Shown: positions 45,765-53,312 of the stretch, piece after piece
How the letters are laid out: every line of letters starts with the position of its first letter
Numbering within the stretch: position 1 is the stretch's first letter
Assembly (NCBI GenBank): GCA_013336165.1
Contig: JAAXUF010000005.1
Coordinates: 87,622-151,621 of the forward strand
Length of the DNA: 64,000 bases
Origin: Coriobacteriia bacterium
GTDB lineage: Bacteria > Actinomycetota > Coriobacteriia > Anaerosomatales > JAAXUF01
Direction: 5' to 3'
Made by a program: the position numbers and the translations under genes
Notes under the pieces: model-generated
Seen by the model: the letters and a program-made list of their open reading frames with translations, nothing else
What the model was told of the DNA's origin: nothing
Database searches by the model: none

Positions 45765-46262
45765 ATGAACCACAAAGTGCTCGGGGCGCAAAACGTCAGC
45801 CGGATGTGCATGGTGTGCGGCGCCGAGAACTCAAACAGCCTCAAAGCCCGCTTCTACGAACTCGAAAATGGCGAACTGCTCGGCATCTTTCGGCCGCTTG
45901 CGGAACATCAAAGCTATCCGGGGAGGCTTCATGGAGGCGTCTGCTCGGCGATTCTCGACGAGACGATCGGCCGAGCGATCAACATCATCAACCACGACGA
46001 CTGGGGCGTGACGGTCGAGCTTACCGTACGGTTCCGTCGGCCCGTGCCACTGGACGGCGACGTTCGCGCTGTCGGACGGATCACTAAGGATTCGCGCCAC
46101 CTGTTTGAGGGGACCGGCGAGATTCTCCTCAGCGACGGTAGCGTCGCCGTCGAGGCCCGAGGCAAGTTCATGAAGATGCCGATCGACAGGATCGCCGAGG
46201 GCGACTTCGGCCAAGAGTGGTTCGAAGACACGCGCGATGCGCCCGAGGAACTCGAACTGTAG
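45765..46262 (+). CDS. PaaI-family thioesterase (hotdog fold)
   Basis: 165 aa. Hotdog-fold acyl-CoA thioesterase group: MCMVCGAENSNSLKARF at the start, then HGGVCSAILDETIGRA with the catalytic Asp/Glu helix, and VELTVRFRRPVPLDGDVRAVG. Similar proteins are often annotated as PaaI-like. The two N-terminal cysteines (MCMVC) are typical of a subgroup. ATG at 45765 follows AAAGG; the longer ORF to 45348 was rejected. Confidence 0.88.
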   Translation: MNHKVLGAQNVSRMCMVCGAENSNSLKARFYELENGELLGIFRPLAEHQSYPGRLHGGVCSAILDETIGRAINIINHDDWGVTVELTVRFRRPVPLDGDVRAVGRITKDSRHLFEGTGEILLSDGSVAVEARGKFMKMPIDRIAEGDFGQEWFEDTRDAPEELEL

Positions 46263-46370
46263 ACGACATCTCGGCAACAACTCGCCTGAGGGCCGAGTGG
46301 AGTACGCTGGTTACGCGTATCACTCGTGTTGCGCGAAGAATGTGCTAGGGAGTCGCACTAGGAGGTTGCC

Positions 46371-47240
46371 ATGGCAACACGAACATTCCGCTTGGCGCTC
46401 GTGCTCGTCCTGATCGGTATGCTGGGCCTGCTTCCCGGCTGCTCCCGGAAATCGGATCAGACGACGCCCCCAGCCGTCAACCAGAACCCCGGCAGCACGG
46501 TCCCGACGAGCTCTTCCGAGCCCGCCGCACCGCAGGTATCGGTGGTCGTCTACCTCATTGATGCCGCCGAGAAGGTCACACCCGTGCGCCGCACGGTCAC
46601 AGGCCCCGCAGTCGCAAACGGCGCGATCACCGCACTTCTCGCCGGGCCGACCACAGCCGAGAAGGCAGCCGGGCTGCGCACTCTCGTGCCCGAAGGCACT
46701 ACGCTTGGAAGCGTAACGATTCAGGACGGCGTTGCGACTGTCGACCTGAGCAGCGCCTACCAGTCCGGCGGCGGCTCGCTGAGCATGCAGGCACGGGTCG
46801 CGCAGATCGTGTTCACCCTCACCCAGTTTTCGACCGTCAACAGCGCGAAGTTCAAACTCGACGGAAAGCCACTCACGGTGCTTGGCGGTGAAGGCATCGA
46901 ACTGGCAAAGGCGCAGACACGGAAGGACTGGGAGTCCTTCGCTCCGGCGGTTCTGATCGAAACCCCGCTGCGCGACGATCTCGTCACCACCCCACTTCGT
47001 GTGCAGGGAAGCGCGAACGTATTCGAGGCCGTATTCGAACTCAAAGTCGTGGGGAGCGGTGGCCAGATACTTGCCACGAAGCACGTGATGGCAACATCGG
47101 GCACCGGCACGCGCGGAACATTCGATGCGACGCTCACGTGGGACTCGGCGCAGCACGGCAACGCGACCGTCGTCGCGTGGTACAGCTCAGCGAAGGACGG
47201 TTCGCCCGTTGTCGTCGCAGAAATCCCGATTCGGTACTAG
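46371..47240 (+). CDS. Lipoprotein with GerMN and Gmad2 domains
   Basis: 289 aa. Lipobox LLPGC (Cys about residue 24), a Pro/Ser-rich linker, a GerMN domain at about 53-165 (VVYLIDAAEKVTPVRRTV, ITALLAGPT, VATVDLSSAYQ) and a Gmad2 Ig-like domain at about 197-287 (IETPLRDDLVTTPLRVQGSANVFEAVF). GerMN domains occur in spore-germination and other envelope proteins; sporulation is not implied. ATG at 46371 follows AGGAGG. Confidence 0.9.
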   Translation: MATRTFRLALVLVLIGMLGLLPGCSRKSDQTTPPAVNQNPGSTVPTSSSEPAAPQVSVVVYLIDAAEKVTPVRRTVTGPAVANGAITALLAGPTTAEKAAGLRTLVPEGTTLGSVTIQDGVATVDLSSAYQSGGGSLSMQARVAQIVFTLTQFSTVNSAKFKLDGKPLTVLGGEGIELAKAQTRKDWESFAPAVLIETPLRDDLVTTPLRVQGSANVFEAVFELKVVGSGGQILATKHVMATSGTGTRGTFDATLTWDSAQHGNATVVAWYSSAKDGSPVVVAEIPIRY

Positions 47241-47259
47241 ACGGGGTCTTGAAGAGAAG

Positions 47260-47293
47260 AGAGAGAGGCGGCCCACATGGACCGCCTCTCTCT
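47260..47293. terminator. Bidirectional terminator
   Basis: AGAGAGAGGCGG (47260-47271) pairs with CCGCCTCTCTCT (47282-47293), loop 10 bases. It lies between the plus-strand lipoprotein gene (ending 47240) and the minus-strand gene ending at 47343, so it probably serves both. Confidence 0.8.
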
Positions 47294-47342
47294 TATGTCG
47301 CCCAAGAAAGCTCTCTTCGCTGGCGCCGTCTATCCTCTTGCA

Positions 47343-47714
47343 CTACTCCGATGTCGGCGCCTCCGGAACTCCCGCAGATTGCGCCTCCTCGGCGACCATC
47401 GCCTCGACCATCTTGAGACGCTTCATCTCCTTCAGGATCGGCCACTCCCCGAATGCGAAGTGGAATGCAACTCCGAGGTTCACAACTGGAATCAGCATCA
47501 GCAGGCCGAGAGCCGGCTGACGGCCAGTCCTCTTGTACGCCTGCCAAAACGTGATGGCGAGAACAATGAGCATAGCGGCAAGGATGCCGATCAGAACCCA
47601 CGTTGTCACACCCCCCATGAGCAGGCTGCTGCCACCCGGGCGGGCCCCCGGCACACCCGTTCCTCCCGGTCCGCGCATACCCTGAGCTGCCGCTGTCGCC
47701 ACCGTACTGTCCAT
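47343..47714 (-). CDS. Small membrane protein after the MacB-like operon
   Basis: 123 aa. Gly/Pro-rich N-terminus, two hydrophobic helices (about 38-60 and 70-92, the second containing LGLLMLIPVVNLGVAFHFA), then a helical acidic tail. No family recognised, though small DUF5684-like membrane proteins have similar shape. A strong GGAGG site precedes ATG 47714. It follows the permease gene by 59 bases. Confidence 0.72.
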   Translation of the reverse strand: MDSTVATAAAQGMRGPGGTGVPGARPGGSSLLMGGVTTWVLIGILAAMLIVLAITFWQAYKRTGRQPALGLLMLIPVVNLGVAFHFAFGEWPILKEMKRLKMVEAMVAEEAQSAGVPEAPTSE

Positions 47715-47773
47715 CCTGTTTCCTCCTGTTTGCATGCCCGAATGAGTGTCTTGTCAGACCGGAATCAGTCCGC

Positions 47774-49003
47774 CTACTGGTACCTGAGCGCCTCAATAGG
47801 ATCGAGCCTCGCGGCGCGTCTCGCCGGGTAGTACCCGAAGACGATGCCGATAGCCGTAGATACTCCCACAGCGAGAAGAACGGAACTCCAGCTGACCACG
47901 GTGCTATAGTTCGCGAACTGCTTGATGGCCGCCGCGATCCCCCAACCTAGGATGATGCCGATGACGCCGCCAAGCACGGTGAGCGCAACGGCCTCCGCCA
48001 AGAACTGAGATGTGAGATCGGAACGGGTCGCACCGATCGCCTTGCGCAGGCCGATCTCACGAATGCGCTCGGTGACCGTTGTGAGCATCATGTTCATGAT
48101 GCCGATACCGCCGACCAACAGGGAAATGCCCGCGATGGCTGCCAACAGGGTCGTGAGAGTGGCCGTGACCGTCGACAACGTCGAAGCAAGCTCAGCTTGG
48201 TTGGCGACCGTGAAGTCGGCCTTGGTTGAGTCCGTGATGCCGTGGCGGCTGAGCAGGAGGGCCGTGATGTCTGCCTGGACCTGCGACATCGCATCTTGCG
48301 ACGAGGCTTCGATGTAGATGGTGCTGACACCGGTGGCACTCGAAAGGTAGCGTTTGTACGCGTCAAACGGGATGTAGACGGCGCTGTCGCCACTACTCTG
48401 GGTGCTCGTGGTGGTGCCCTTCGTCTGGGTCACTCCGATGACGGTGAACGGCTGCCCCTGGATCCTGATGGTCTTACCTAAAGCATCCGCCCCGGTCCCG
48501 AACAGTGTCTCGGCAGTTGTGGATCCGAGGACCGCCACGCGCGCCGCATTCGTCTGCTGCGATTCAACGAACCAGCTCCCCGACTGCAGGGTGATGGTGC
48601 GGATCGAGGGGTACTCTATCGTGGTTCCAGTCACGGCGACGTTCGTGTTGTTCGAACCCGCCGAGACCTGGTAGTTACCCGACGAAGCCTCGGCGACCGC
48701 CGCGATGTTTGCGACTTGGGTCTTGATCGCGGCGACGTCGTTGGCCGTGAGTGACTTGGTGTTCGACCCGGCGCCGCCGCCGCCGATCATCGACGAACGC
48801 GAACCACCCGGCGAAACCGTGAGTAGGTTGGCTCCTATCGACGAAATGTTCGACTTGATGGACGCGCTGGCCCCTTGGCCGAGGGCGACCAGAACAATGA
48901 CCGCTGTGATACCCACCACAATGCCGAGAATCGTGAGGAACGAGCGCGCCTTGTTGGCCGTGAGAGAAAGGAACGTTTCGGCCATAAGATCTTTGACTTT
49001 CAT
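47774..49003 (-). CDS. MacB-type ABC transporter permease
   Basis: 409 aa. One N-terminal helix (about 20-43), an extracytoplasmic MacB domain (about 50-270) and a C-terminal FtsX domain with three helices; GIMNMMLTTVTERIREIGLRKAIGATRSD is the FtsX/MacB loop. Exports a peptide, antibiotic or lipid. Starts four bases inside the stop of the ATPase gene (ATGA). Confidence 0.93.
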   Translation of the reverse strand: MKVKDLMAETFLSLTANKARSFLTILGIVVGITAVIVLVALGQGASASIKSNISSIGANLLTVSPGGSRSSMIGGGGAGSNTKSLTANDVAAIKTQVANIAAVAEASSGNYQVSAGSNNTNVAVTGTTIEYPSIRTITLQSGSWFVESQQTNAARVAVLGSTTAETLFGTGADALGKTIRIQGQPFTVIGVTQTKGTTTSTQSSGDSAVYIPFDAYKRYLSSATGVSTIYIEASSQDAMSQVQADITALLLSRHGITDSTKADFTVANQAELASTLSTVTATLTTLLAAIAGISLLVGGIGIMNMMLTTVTERIREIGLRKAIGATRSDLTSQFLAEAVALTVLGGVIGIILGWGIAAAIKQFANYSTVVSWSSVLLAVGVSTAIGIVFGYYPARRAARLDPIEALRYQ

Positions 49004-49698
49004 TGCGCTGCACCTCCCCCCGCGTCCTCGGTCAGGCGACCGTCCCTGATGTGGAGGACTCTGTCGGCGTGAGCGGCCACGTCGTGCTCGTGAGTGATGA
49101 GCAGAATGGTCCTACCCTCCCTGTGCAGCTTGTCGAACGCCGCAAGAATATGCTCGCCGGTGGCCGTGTCTAGGTTGCCGGTGGGTTCGTCGGCCAAGAT
49201 AAGCGTCGGATCATTGATGAGAGCGCGTGCTATCGCAACCCGCTGCATTTGACCACCTGAAAGCTGGTTTGACAGCTTGTAGTGCAACTCCTCGGTCAAC
49301 CCCGCAGCCTCAAGCGCTGCCGTCGCCTTCTCTGCGCGGACCTTCTCAGGGGTTTGCGAATAGATGAGCGGAAGCATCACGTTTCGCATCACCGAAGTCC
49401 TCGGCAGCAGGTTGAATGATTGAAAGACGAAGCCGATCTCTCTCGAGCGCGCCTCCGCGAGCTCGTTGTCGTTAAGCGACGAGACGTCCACTCCACGGAT
49501 GAAGTAGCGGCCACTCGTCGGCGTGTCCAGCAGGCCGAGCAGGTTCATCAGCGTCGACTTACCGGACCCCGACGGGCCCATGAGCGCGACAAACTCGCCT
49601 TCCTCCACCGAGAGCGACACGTTCCGCAGCGCCCGCGTGTAGGTGTCACCCGTCACGTAGGTCTTGGACACGTCTCTGACCTCAAGGATGACGCTCAT
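49000..49698 (-). CDS. MacB/LolD-type ABC transporter ATP-binding protein
   Basis: 232 aa. Walker [11 protein letters not shown]-loop [21 protein letters not shown], signature [15 protein letters not shown] and Walker [13 protein letters not shown], the LolD/MacB pattern. It begins at the stop of the fusion-protein gene (TGATG overlap) and is coupled to the permease. Confidence 0.94.
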   Translation of the reverse strand: MSVILEVRDVSKTYVTGDTYTRALRNVSLSVEEGEFVALMGPSGSGKSTLMNLLGLLDTPTSGRYFIRGVDVSSLNDNELAEARSREIGFVFQSFNLLPRTSVMRNVMLPLIYSQTPEKVRAEKATAALEAAGLTEELHYKLSNQLSGGQMQRVAIARALINDPTLILADEPTGNLDTATGEHILAAFDKLHREGRTILLITHEHDVAAHADRVLHIRDGRLTEDAGGGAAQ

Positions 49699-51059
49699 CA
49701 GTTGCCGCCCGGACGAGCACCGGTCGGCCCGCCACCGGTCGTGCCAAGAAGCGAGCTGGCCGAGTTGCTGGTCGTCGTCGAAGTGCCGGTGCTCGTGCTT
49801 CCGGTCACTACAACGGCGCCTGCCGACAAGCCGGACTTCACCTCGGTGTAAGTGTCGTCACTCAAGCCCGTTGTGACCGACGTTTCTGTGGAAGCCCCAT
49901 TGTTGTAGACAAGCACGTACTTGGTGGTGCCGCTGGTGTGGATCGCAACGCTCGGCACCGCAACGACGTTCTCGACGGTCGCGATCTTGATGTCGGCTGT
50001 TGCCGTCATGCTCGGCCGAAGCCTGGAATCCTGCGGGTCCAACGCCAGCTGCACGGCGAATGTAACTACGCCCGAGGAGCTAGTGCCGTTCGGCGAGATC
50101 GAAACCACCGTGCCGGTGAAGGTCTTATTGGCCAGAGCATCAATGCTGATCGAAGCTTTCTGACCCAAAACGAGCGACGTCACATTGACTTCGCTGACCG
50201 AAATGCTGACCCGAAGCGAGTTCAGGTCAGAGATGGTGAGCCCGGTGGAGGAGCTGCTCGATGACGAACTTGTCCCCGTAGTTGCGCCAGCCGAGGAAGC
50301 GCCAGTGCTCGAGGAGCTGCTCGTGCCGGCGCTGACTGTGGATCCAACCGTGAACGGCAGCGAAGTGATCATACCGGCCATCGGCGCGGTAACGACCGTG
50401 TTCTGGCTGTTGGCAAGAGCCGTGTCGTAGGTGGCCTGCGCCTTGCTGACGGCAGCTTGATTCGTATCAACCTGCAGGGAGGCCGATGACACCTGGGCCT
50501 GGGCGTTGGTCACGCCACTCTCGGCACTTGTGACATTGCGCTGGGCAATCGTGATCTGATCGGCAGAACCGCCGCCAGCCACGAGTTTGTCAAGACTTTG
50601 CTGGGCTTGGATGACTTGGGTTTGGGCGGAGTAGACGCTGTTGGTCGCCTGGCGGTATGAGGACTGCGCCTGAATGAGCTGCTGTTTGGCCTGCAACAGT
50701 GCAGTATTCGCCGTGAGCAGCGTGGCTTGTGCGTCTTCATCTGAGATCTTGTAGAGCTTCTGGCCGACCGCCACCGTGTCACCGAGGCTCACGTAGAGTT
50801 CCTCGACCTTACCGCTGATCACGGGGGTCACAACGACCGACTTCGAGACAACGAGGCTTCCCGTTCCCGATATCGTCGAAGTCACCGTTCTGGTCGTCGC
50901 GGTTCCCGTCGAGATACTAGTGGCCGAGGTTCCCTTGTTGAGCAGGAAGTACGCGCCGATCGCCCCGGCCGCAACGACAGCCACCGTGCAGACTCCTGCA
51001 ATCGCCCAGCGGCTCTTCCGCTTGCGTGCCGCCGTCGTCGGCGCAGCCTCGGCGCTCAT
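49698..51059 (-). CDS. MacA-like membrane fusion protein
   Basis: 453 aa. One N-terminal helix (about 18-37), a short extracytoplasmic lipoyl half, a coiled coil (about 105-200) with long runs of Gln, Ala and Leu, a second lipoyl half, a Ser/Gly-rich linker of some 25 residues, and beta-barrel domains (residues 270-400). Works with MacB-type partners as an adapter. ATG at 51059 has a GAGGG site and overlaps the short ORF upstream. First gene of the efflux operon, behind the two-component pair. Confidence 0.9.
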   Translation of the reverse strand: MSAEAAPTTAARKRKSRWAIAGVCTVAVVAAGAIGAYFLLNKGTSATSISTGTATTRTVTSTISGTGSLVVSKSVVVTPVISGKVEELYVSLGDTVAVGQKLYKISDEDAQATLLTANTALLQAKQQLIQAQSSYRQATNSVYSAQTQVIQAQQSLDKLVAGGGSADQITIAQRNVTSAESGVTNAQAQVSSASLQVDTNQAAVSKAQATYDTALANSQNTVVTAPMAGMITSLPFTVGSTVSAGTSSSSSTGASSAGATTGTSSSSSSSSTGLTISDLNSLRVSISVSEVNVTSLVLGQKASISIDALANKTFTGTVVSISPNGTSSSGVVTFAVQLALDPQDSRLRPSMTATADIKIATVENVVAVPSVAIHTSGTTKYVLVYNNGASTETSVTTGLSDDTYTEVKSGLSAGAVVVTGSTSTGTSTTTSNSASSLLGTTGGGPTGARPGGN

Positions 51060-51100
51060 GTTCTCGCCCTCGGGTAGCGGGCATTCAGCACAAAGATCAT
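51056..51100 (-). CDS. Putative 14-codon leader peptide ahead of the fusion-protein gene
   Basis: ATG at 51100 is preceded at good spacing by GAGGAGGG. The frame encodes MIFVLNARYPRART and ends at a TGA that overlaps the fusion-protein ATG (ATGA). The ribosome-binding site is stronger than that of the gene itself, so translation of the gene may depend on this ORF. Alternatively the strong site belongs to a longer N-terminus of the fusion protein. Confidence 0.5.
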   Translation of the reverse strand: MIFVLNARYPRART

Positions 51101-51183
51101 GGTCCCTCCTCATAATCGGGTTTCGGCACAGATAGAAGGTACCTGCCGAGGAGGGGAAAAGCGTCATGCCGAGGGATACAGTT

Positions 51184-51207
51184 CGGATACTCCGGCTGGA
51201 GTATCCG
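51184..51207. repeat. 10-bp perfect inverted repeat before the fusion-protein gene
   Basis: CGGATACTCC (51184-51193) and GGAGTATCCG (51198-51207), spacer GGCT. It lies 24 bases after the response-regulator stop and about 125 bases before the fusion-protein start. It could be an operator of the adjacent NarL-type regulator or a transcript hairpin; no T-run follows. Confidence 0.55.
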
Positions 51208-51230
51208 GAAGCGAAGGGGCGTCGCGCGAG

Positions 51231-51917
51231 CTACGCGCCGGTTCCCGGAACGACGAAGCCGCTTTCGTACGCCAGAGCCACAAGCTGAGCCCGATCGCGC
51301 ATACCGAGTTTGACCATCGTGCGGCTCACGTGGGTCTTGGCGGTTGCGGGGCTGATGTAGAGCCTGCCCGCTATCTCGGAATTGGACAAACCCGCGGCCA
51401 CCAAGGTCAAGACCTCGCGTTCGCGAACGGTGAGCTGGTCGAGTTCGGCAAGGCGTGCGTACGGATGCGCGGGGCGCTTTGCGAACTCGGCGATCAGACG
51501 GCGCGTGACCGAGGGTGACAGAAGCGCTTCCCCGGCAGCTATGACCCGGATGCCGTCGAGCAGGGCGTCGGGATCGGTATCTTTCAGCAGGAACCCGCTG
51601 GCACCGGCACGAAGCGCGTCGTAGACGTACTCGTCGAGATCAAACGTCGTCAGGACCAAGATCCTCGCAGAAGCCGTCGCCGGATCGGCCACGATCGCAC
51701 GTGTGGCCTCTATGCCATTCTTCACCGGCATCCTGATGTCCATGAGCACGACGTCAGGCACAAGCTCGCGAACGAGCCGAACCGCCTGCTCGCCATCGGC
51801 AGCTTCGCCTACCACTATGAGGTCCGGAGCCGAATCGACGAGAACACGGAAGCCTCCGCGCACCAACGCCTGATCATCGGCGACAAGGACTCGAATCGGC
51901 TGATCGACCTTATTCAC
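51231..51917 (-). CDS. NarL/LuxR-family response regulator
   Basis: 228 aa. Receiver domain at 1-120 (DDQALVRGGF, phosphoacceptor in VVLMDIRMP, Lys in FLLKDTDPD) and LuxR helix-turn-helix (LTVREREVLTLVAAGLSNSEIAGRL). GTG at 51917 after GGGGAGGA overlaps the kinase stop by eight bases. Probably controls the efflux operon that follows. Confidence 0.93.
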   Translation of the reverse strand: MNKVDQPIRVLVADDQALVRGGFRVLVDSAPDLIVVGEAADGEQAVRLVRELVPDVVLMDIRMPVKNGIEATRAIVADPATASARILVLTTFDLDEYVYDALRAGASGFLLKDTDPDALLDGIRVIAAGEALLSPSVTRRLIAEFAKRPAHPYARLAELDQLTVREREVLTLVAAGLSNSEIAGRLYISPATAKTHVSRTMVKLGMRDRAQLVALAYESGFVVPGTGA

Positions 51918-53136
51918 GGGAGTCCTCCCCATCGAGCGGCAGGTATGCCACTACGCGGAAGCCGCCTTCGGCGCGCAATCCCGCTTCGAAAGCGCCGCCG
52001 AGAGCGGTGGCCCTCTCGCGCATGCCAGCCAGCCCGTGGCCCTCGATTCTCGCGTCTGAAGCAGGTGTCTTGCCGTCATCGGCGATTTCGATCGTCAGCC
52101 CTCTGGCATCGCGACGCAGCGTAAGCCATACAGTGCAGATCCCCGCGTGGCGAACGACGTTCGTGAGCGCTTCCTGGATGATTCGATACGCCGAGAAATC
52201 GACGACTGACGGTACATCGGCCAAGTCCCCGGTGAAATTGCGATGGATGGTGAAGCCGGCTTCCATGAGCGGCGCCGTCAGTTCATTGATGCGCCCCAGC
52301 CCGGGAACCGGCGCCAGCGGCGCCCCCGGCTCATCAGCCGAGCGCAAGACTCGCAGCATGGCGCGCAACTCGTCCAATGCCCCCTTGCTGGTCTGTCGGA
52401 TCGCCTCAAGCGAACGACGCGCTTCGATAGGATTGCTGTCGAGCACATGCGAAGCGGCGCCGGACTGGACTGCGATTATCGAGAGTGAATGCGCAGTCAC
52501 GTCATGAAGTTCGCGTGCGATCCGAAGCCGCTCCTCATCGACGCGCCGATGTGTCTCTTCTTCGCGCGTGCGTTCCGCCTCTGCAGCGCGAGCCTCCACC
52601 TCGGCGACGTACGCGCGCTGGTTTCGCACCGCCTGCCCGGCCGCCGCAACAGCACCAAACATCGCGAAGGTGCTCAGATGGGTCAGCCAGAAGCGGTTGT
52701 CGGCAAAGCCGGGAGAGGAGACCACCGCTATCAACACGGCGGAGAGCACCGTGCCAATCAGCAGAACTCCTCTGCTCCTCATGGTTCCGAGCGAATAGAC
52801 CGCGAACAGAGGTGCGATTACTAGAAATGAAGAAGGGAAATGACCCAGCTCATAGACAACGACGAAGAACATTGACGTCACCAGAGTGGAAACGGGGAAA
52901 CGCCGTCTGAAAGCAAGCGGAAGAAACACCAGCGCCACGAGAAGGTAGGTGATCGGCATTGCCTGAATGGGGGAACCGATGAGGTTCTGGGCCGGTTGAG
53001 GAAGTGGCATGTGCTGGCCGGTCAACAGCGGACTGAGGGCAAGGACGATCCACGCTGCGCCTGTCAGTCCAATGGCATAGAGCCAATCGACTGTGTTTGG
53101 TCCGATCCTGCGAATCCGTTCAAGAAGTTGTTCCAT
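51910..53136 (-). CDS. DesK-type sensor histidine kinase
   Basis: 408 aa. Four to five membrane helices in the first 145 residues, a coiled linker, the HisKA_3 helix with phosphorylated His in ERLRIARELHDVTAHSLSII, and a HATPase domain (VRHAGICTVWLTL, IADDGKTP, GHGLAGMRERATALGG). The short periplasmic loops suggest sensing at the membrane. ATG at 53136 was chosen; a TTG two codons earlier is possible. Paired with the regulator above. Confidence 0.93.
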   Translation of the reverse strand: MEQLLERIRRIGPNTVDWLYAIGLTGAAWIVLALSPLLTGQHMPLPQPAQNLIGSPIQAMPITYLLVALVFLPLAFRRRFPVSTLVTSMFFVVVYELGHFPSSFLVIAPLFAVYSLGTMRSRGVLLIGTVLSAVLIAVVSSPGFADNRFWLTHLSTFAMFGAVAAAGQAVRNQRAYVAEVEARAAEAERTREEETHRRVDEERLRIARELHDVTAHSLSIIAVQSGAASHVLDSNPIEARRSLEAIRQTSKGALDELRAMLRVLRSADEPGAPLAPVPGLGRINELTAPLMEAGFTIHRNFTGDLADVPSVVDFSAYRIIQEALTNVVRHAGICTVWLTLRRDARGLTIEIADDGKTPASDARIEGHGLAGMRERATALGGAFEAGLRAEGGFRVVAYLPLDGEDSRE

Positions 53137-53231
53137 GCTCAAGATGGTAAGCCCTCAGCGCTATTCGCGCATTCTCTGCAAGGAGTACATTCCAATGCGC
53201 CCGGTAGAGTAGTGTGGAGTCCTCTTGTGGA

Positions 53232-53288
53232 ATTGTCGCCGAAAGCCTTGGTAGTAGCCTTTCGCGGTAACCCATGTCTGATGACAAT
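53232..53288. repeat. Nested inverted repeats between the GGDEF-EAL and sensor-kinase genes
   Basis: ATTGTC (53232-53237) pairs with GACAAT (53283-53288) around a second stem CGAAAG (53240-53245) / CTTTCG (53259-53264). The 170-base gap 53143-53312 holds no gene. The element could end transcription of the GGDEF-EAL gene or form a leader of the kinase operon. Confidence 0.45.
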
Positions 53289-53312
53289 CTGCTATCTGTC
53301 CTCGGCGACGAT

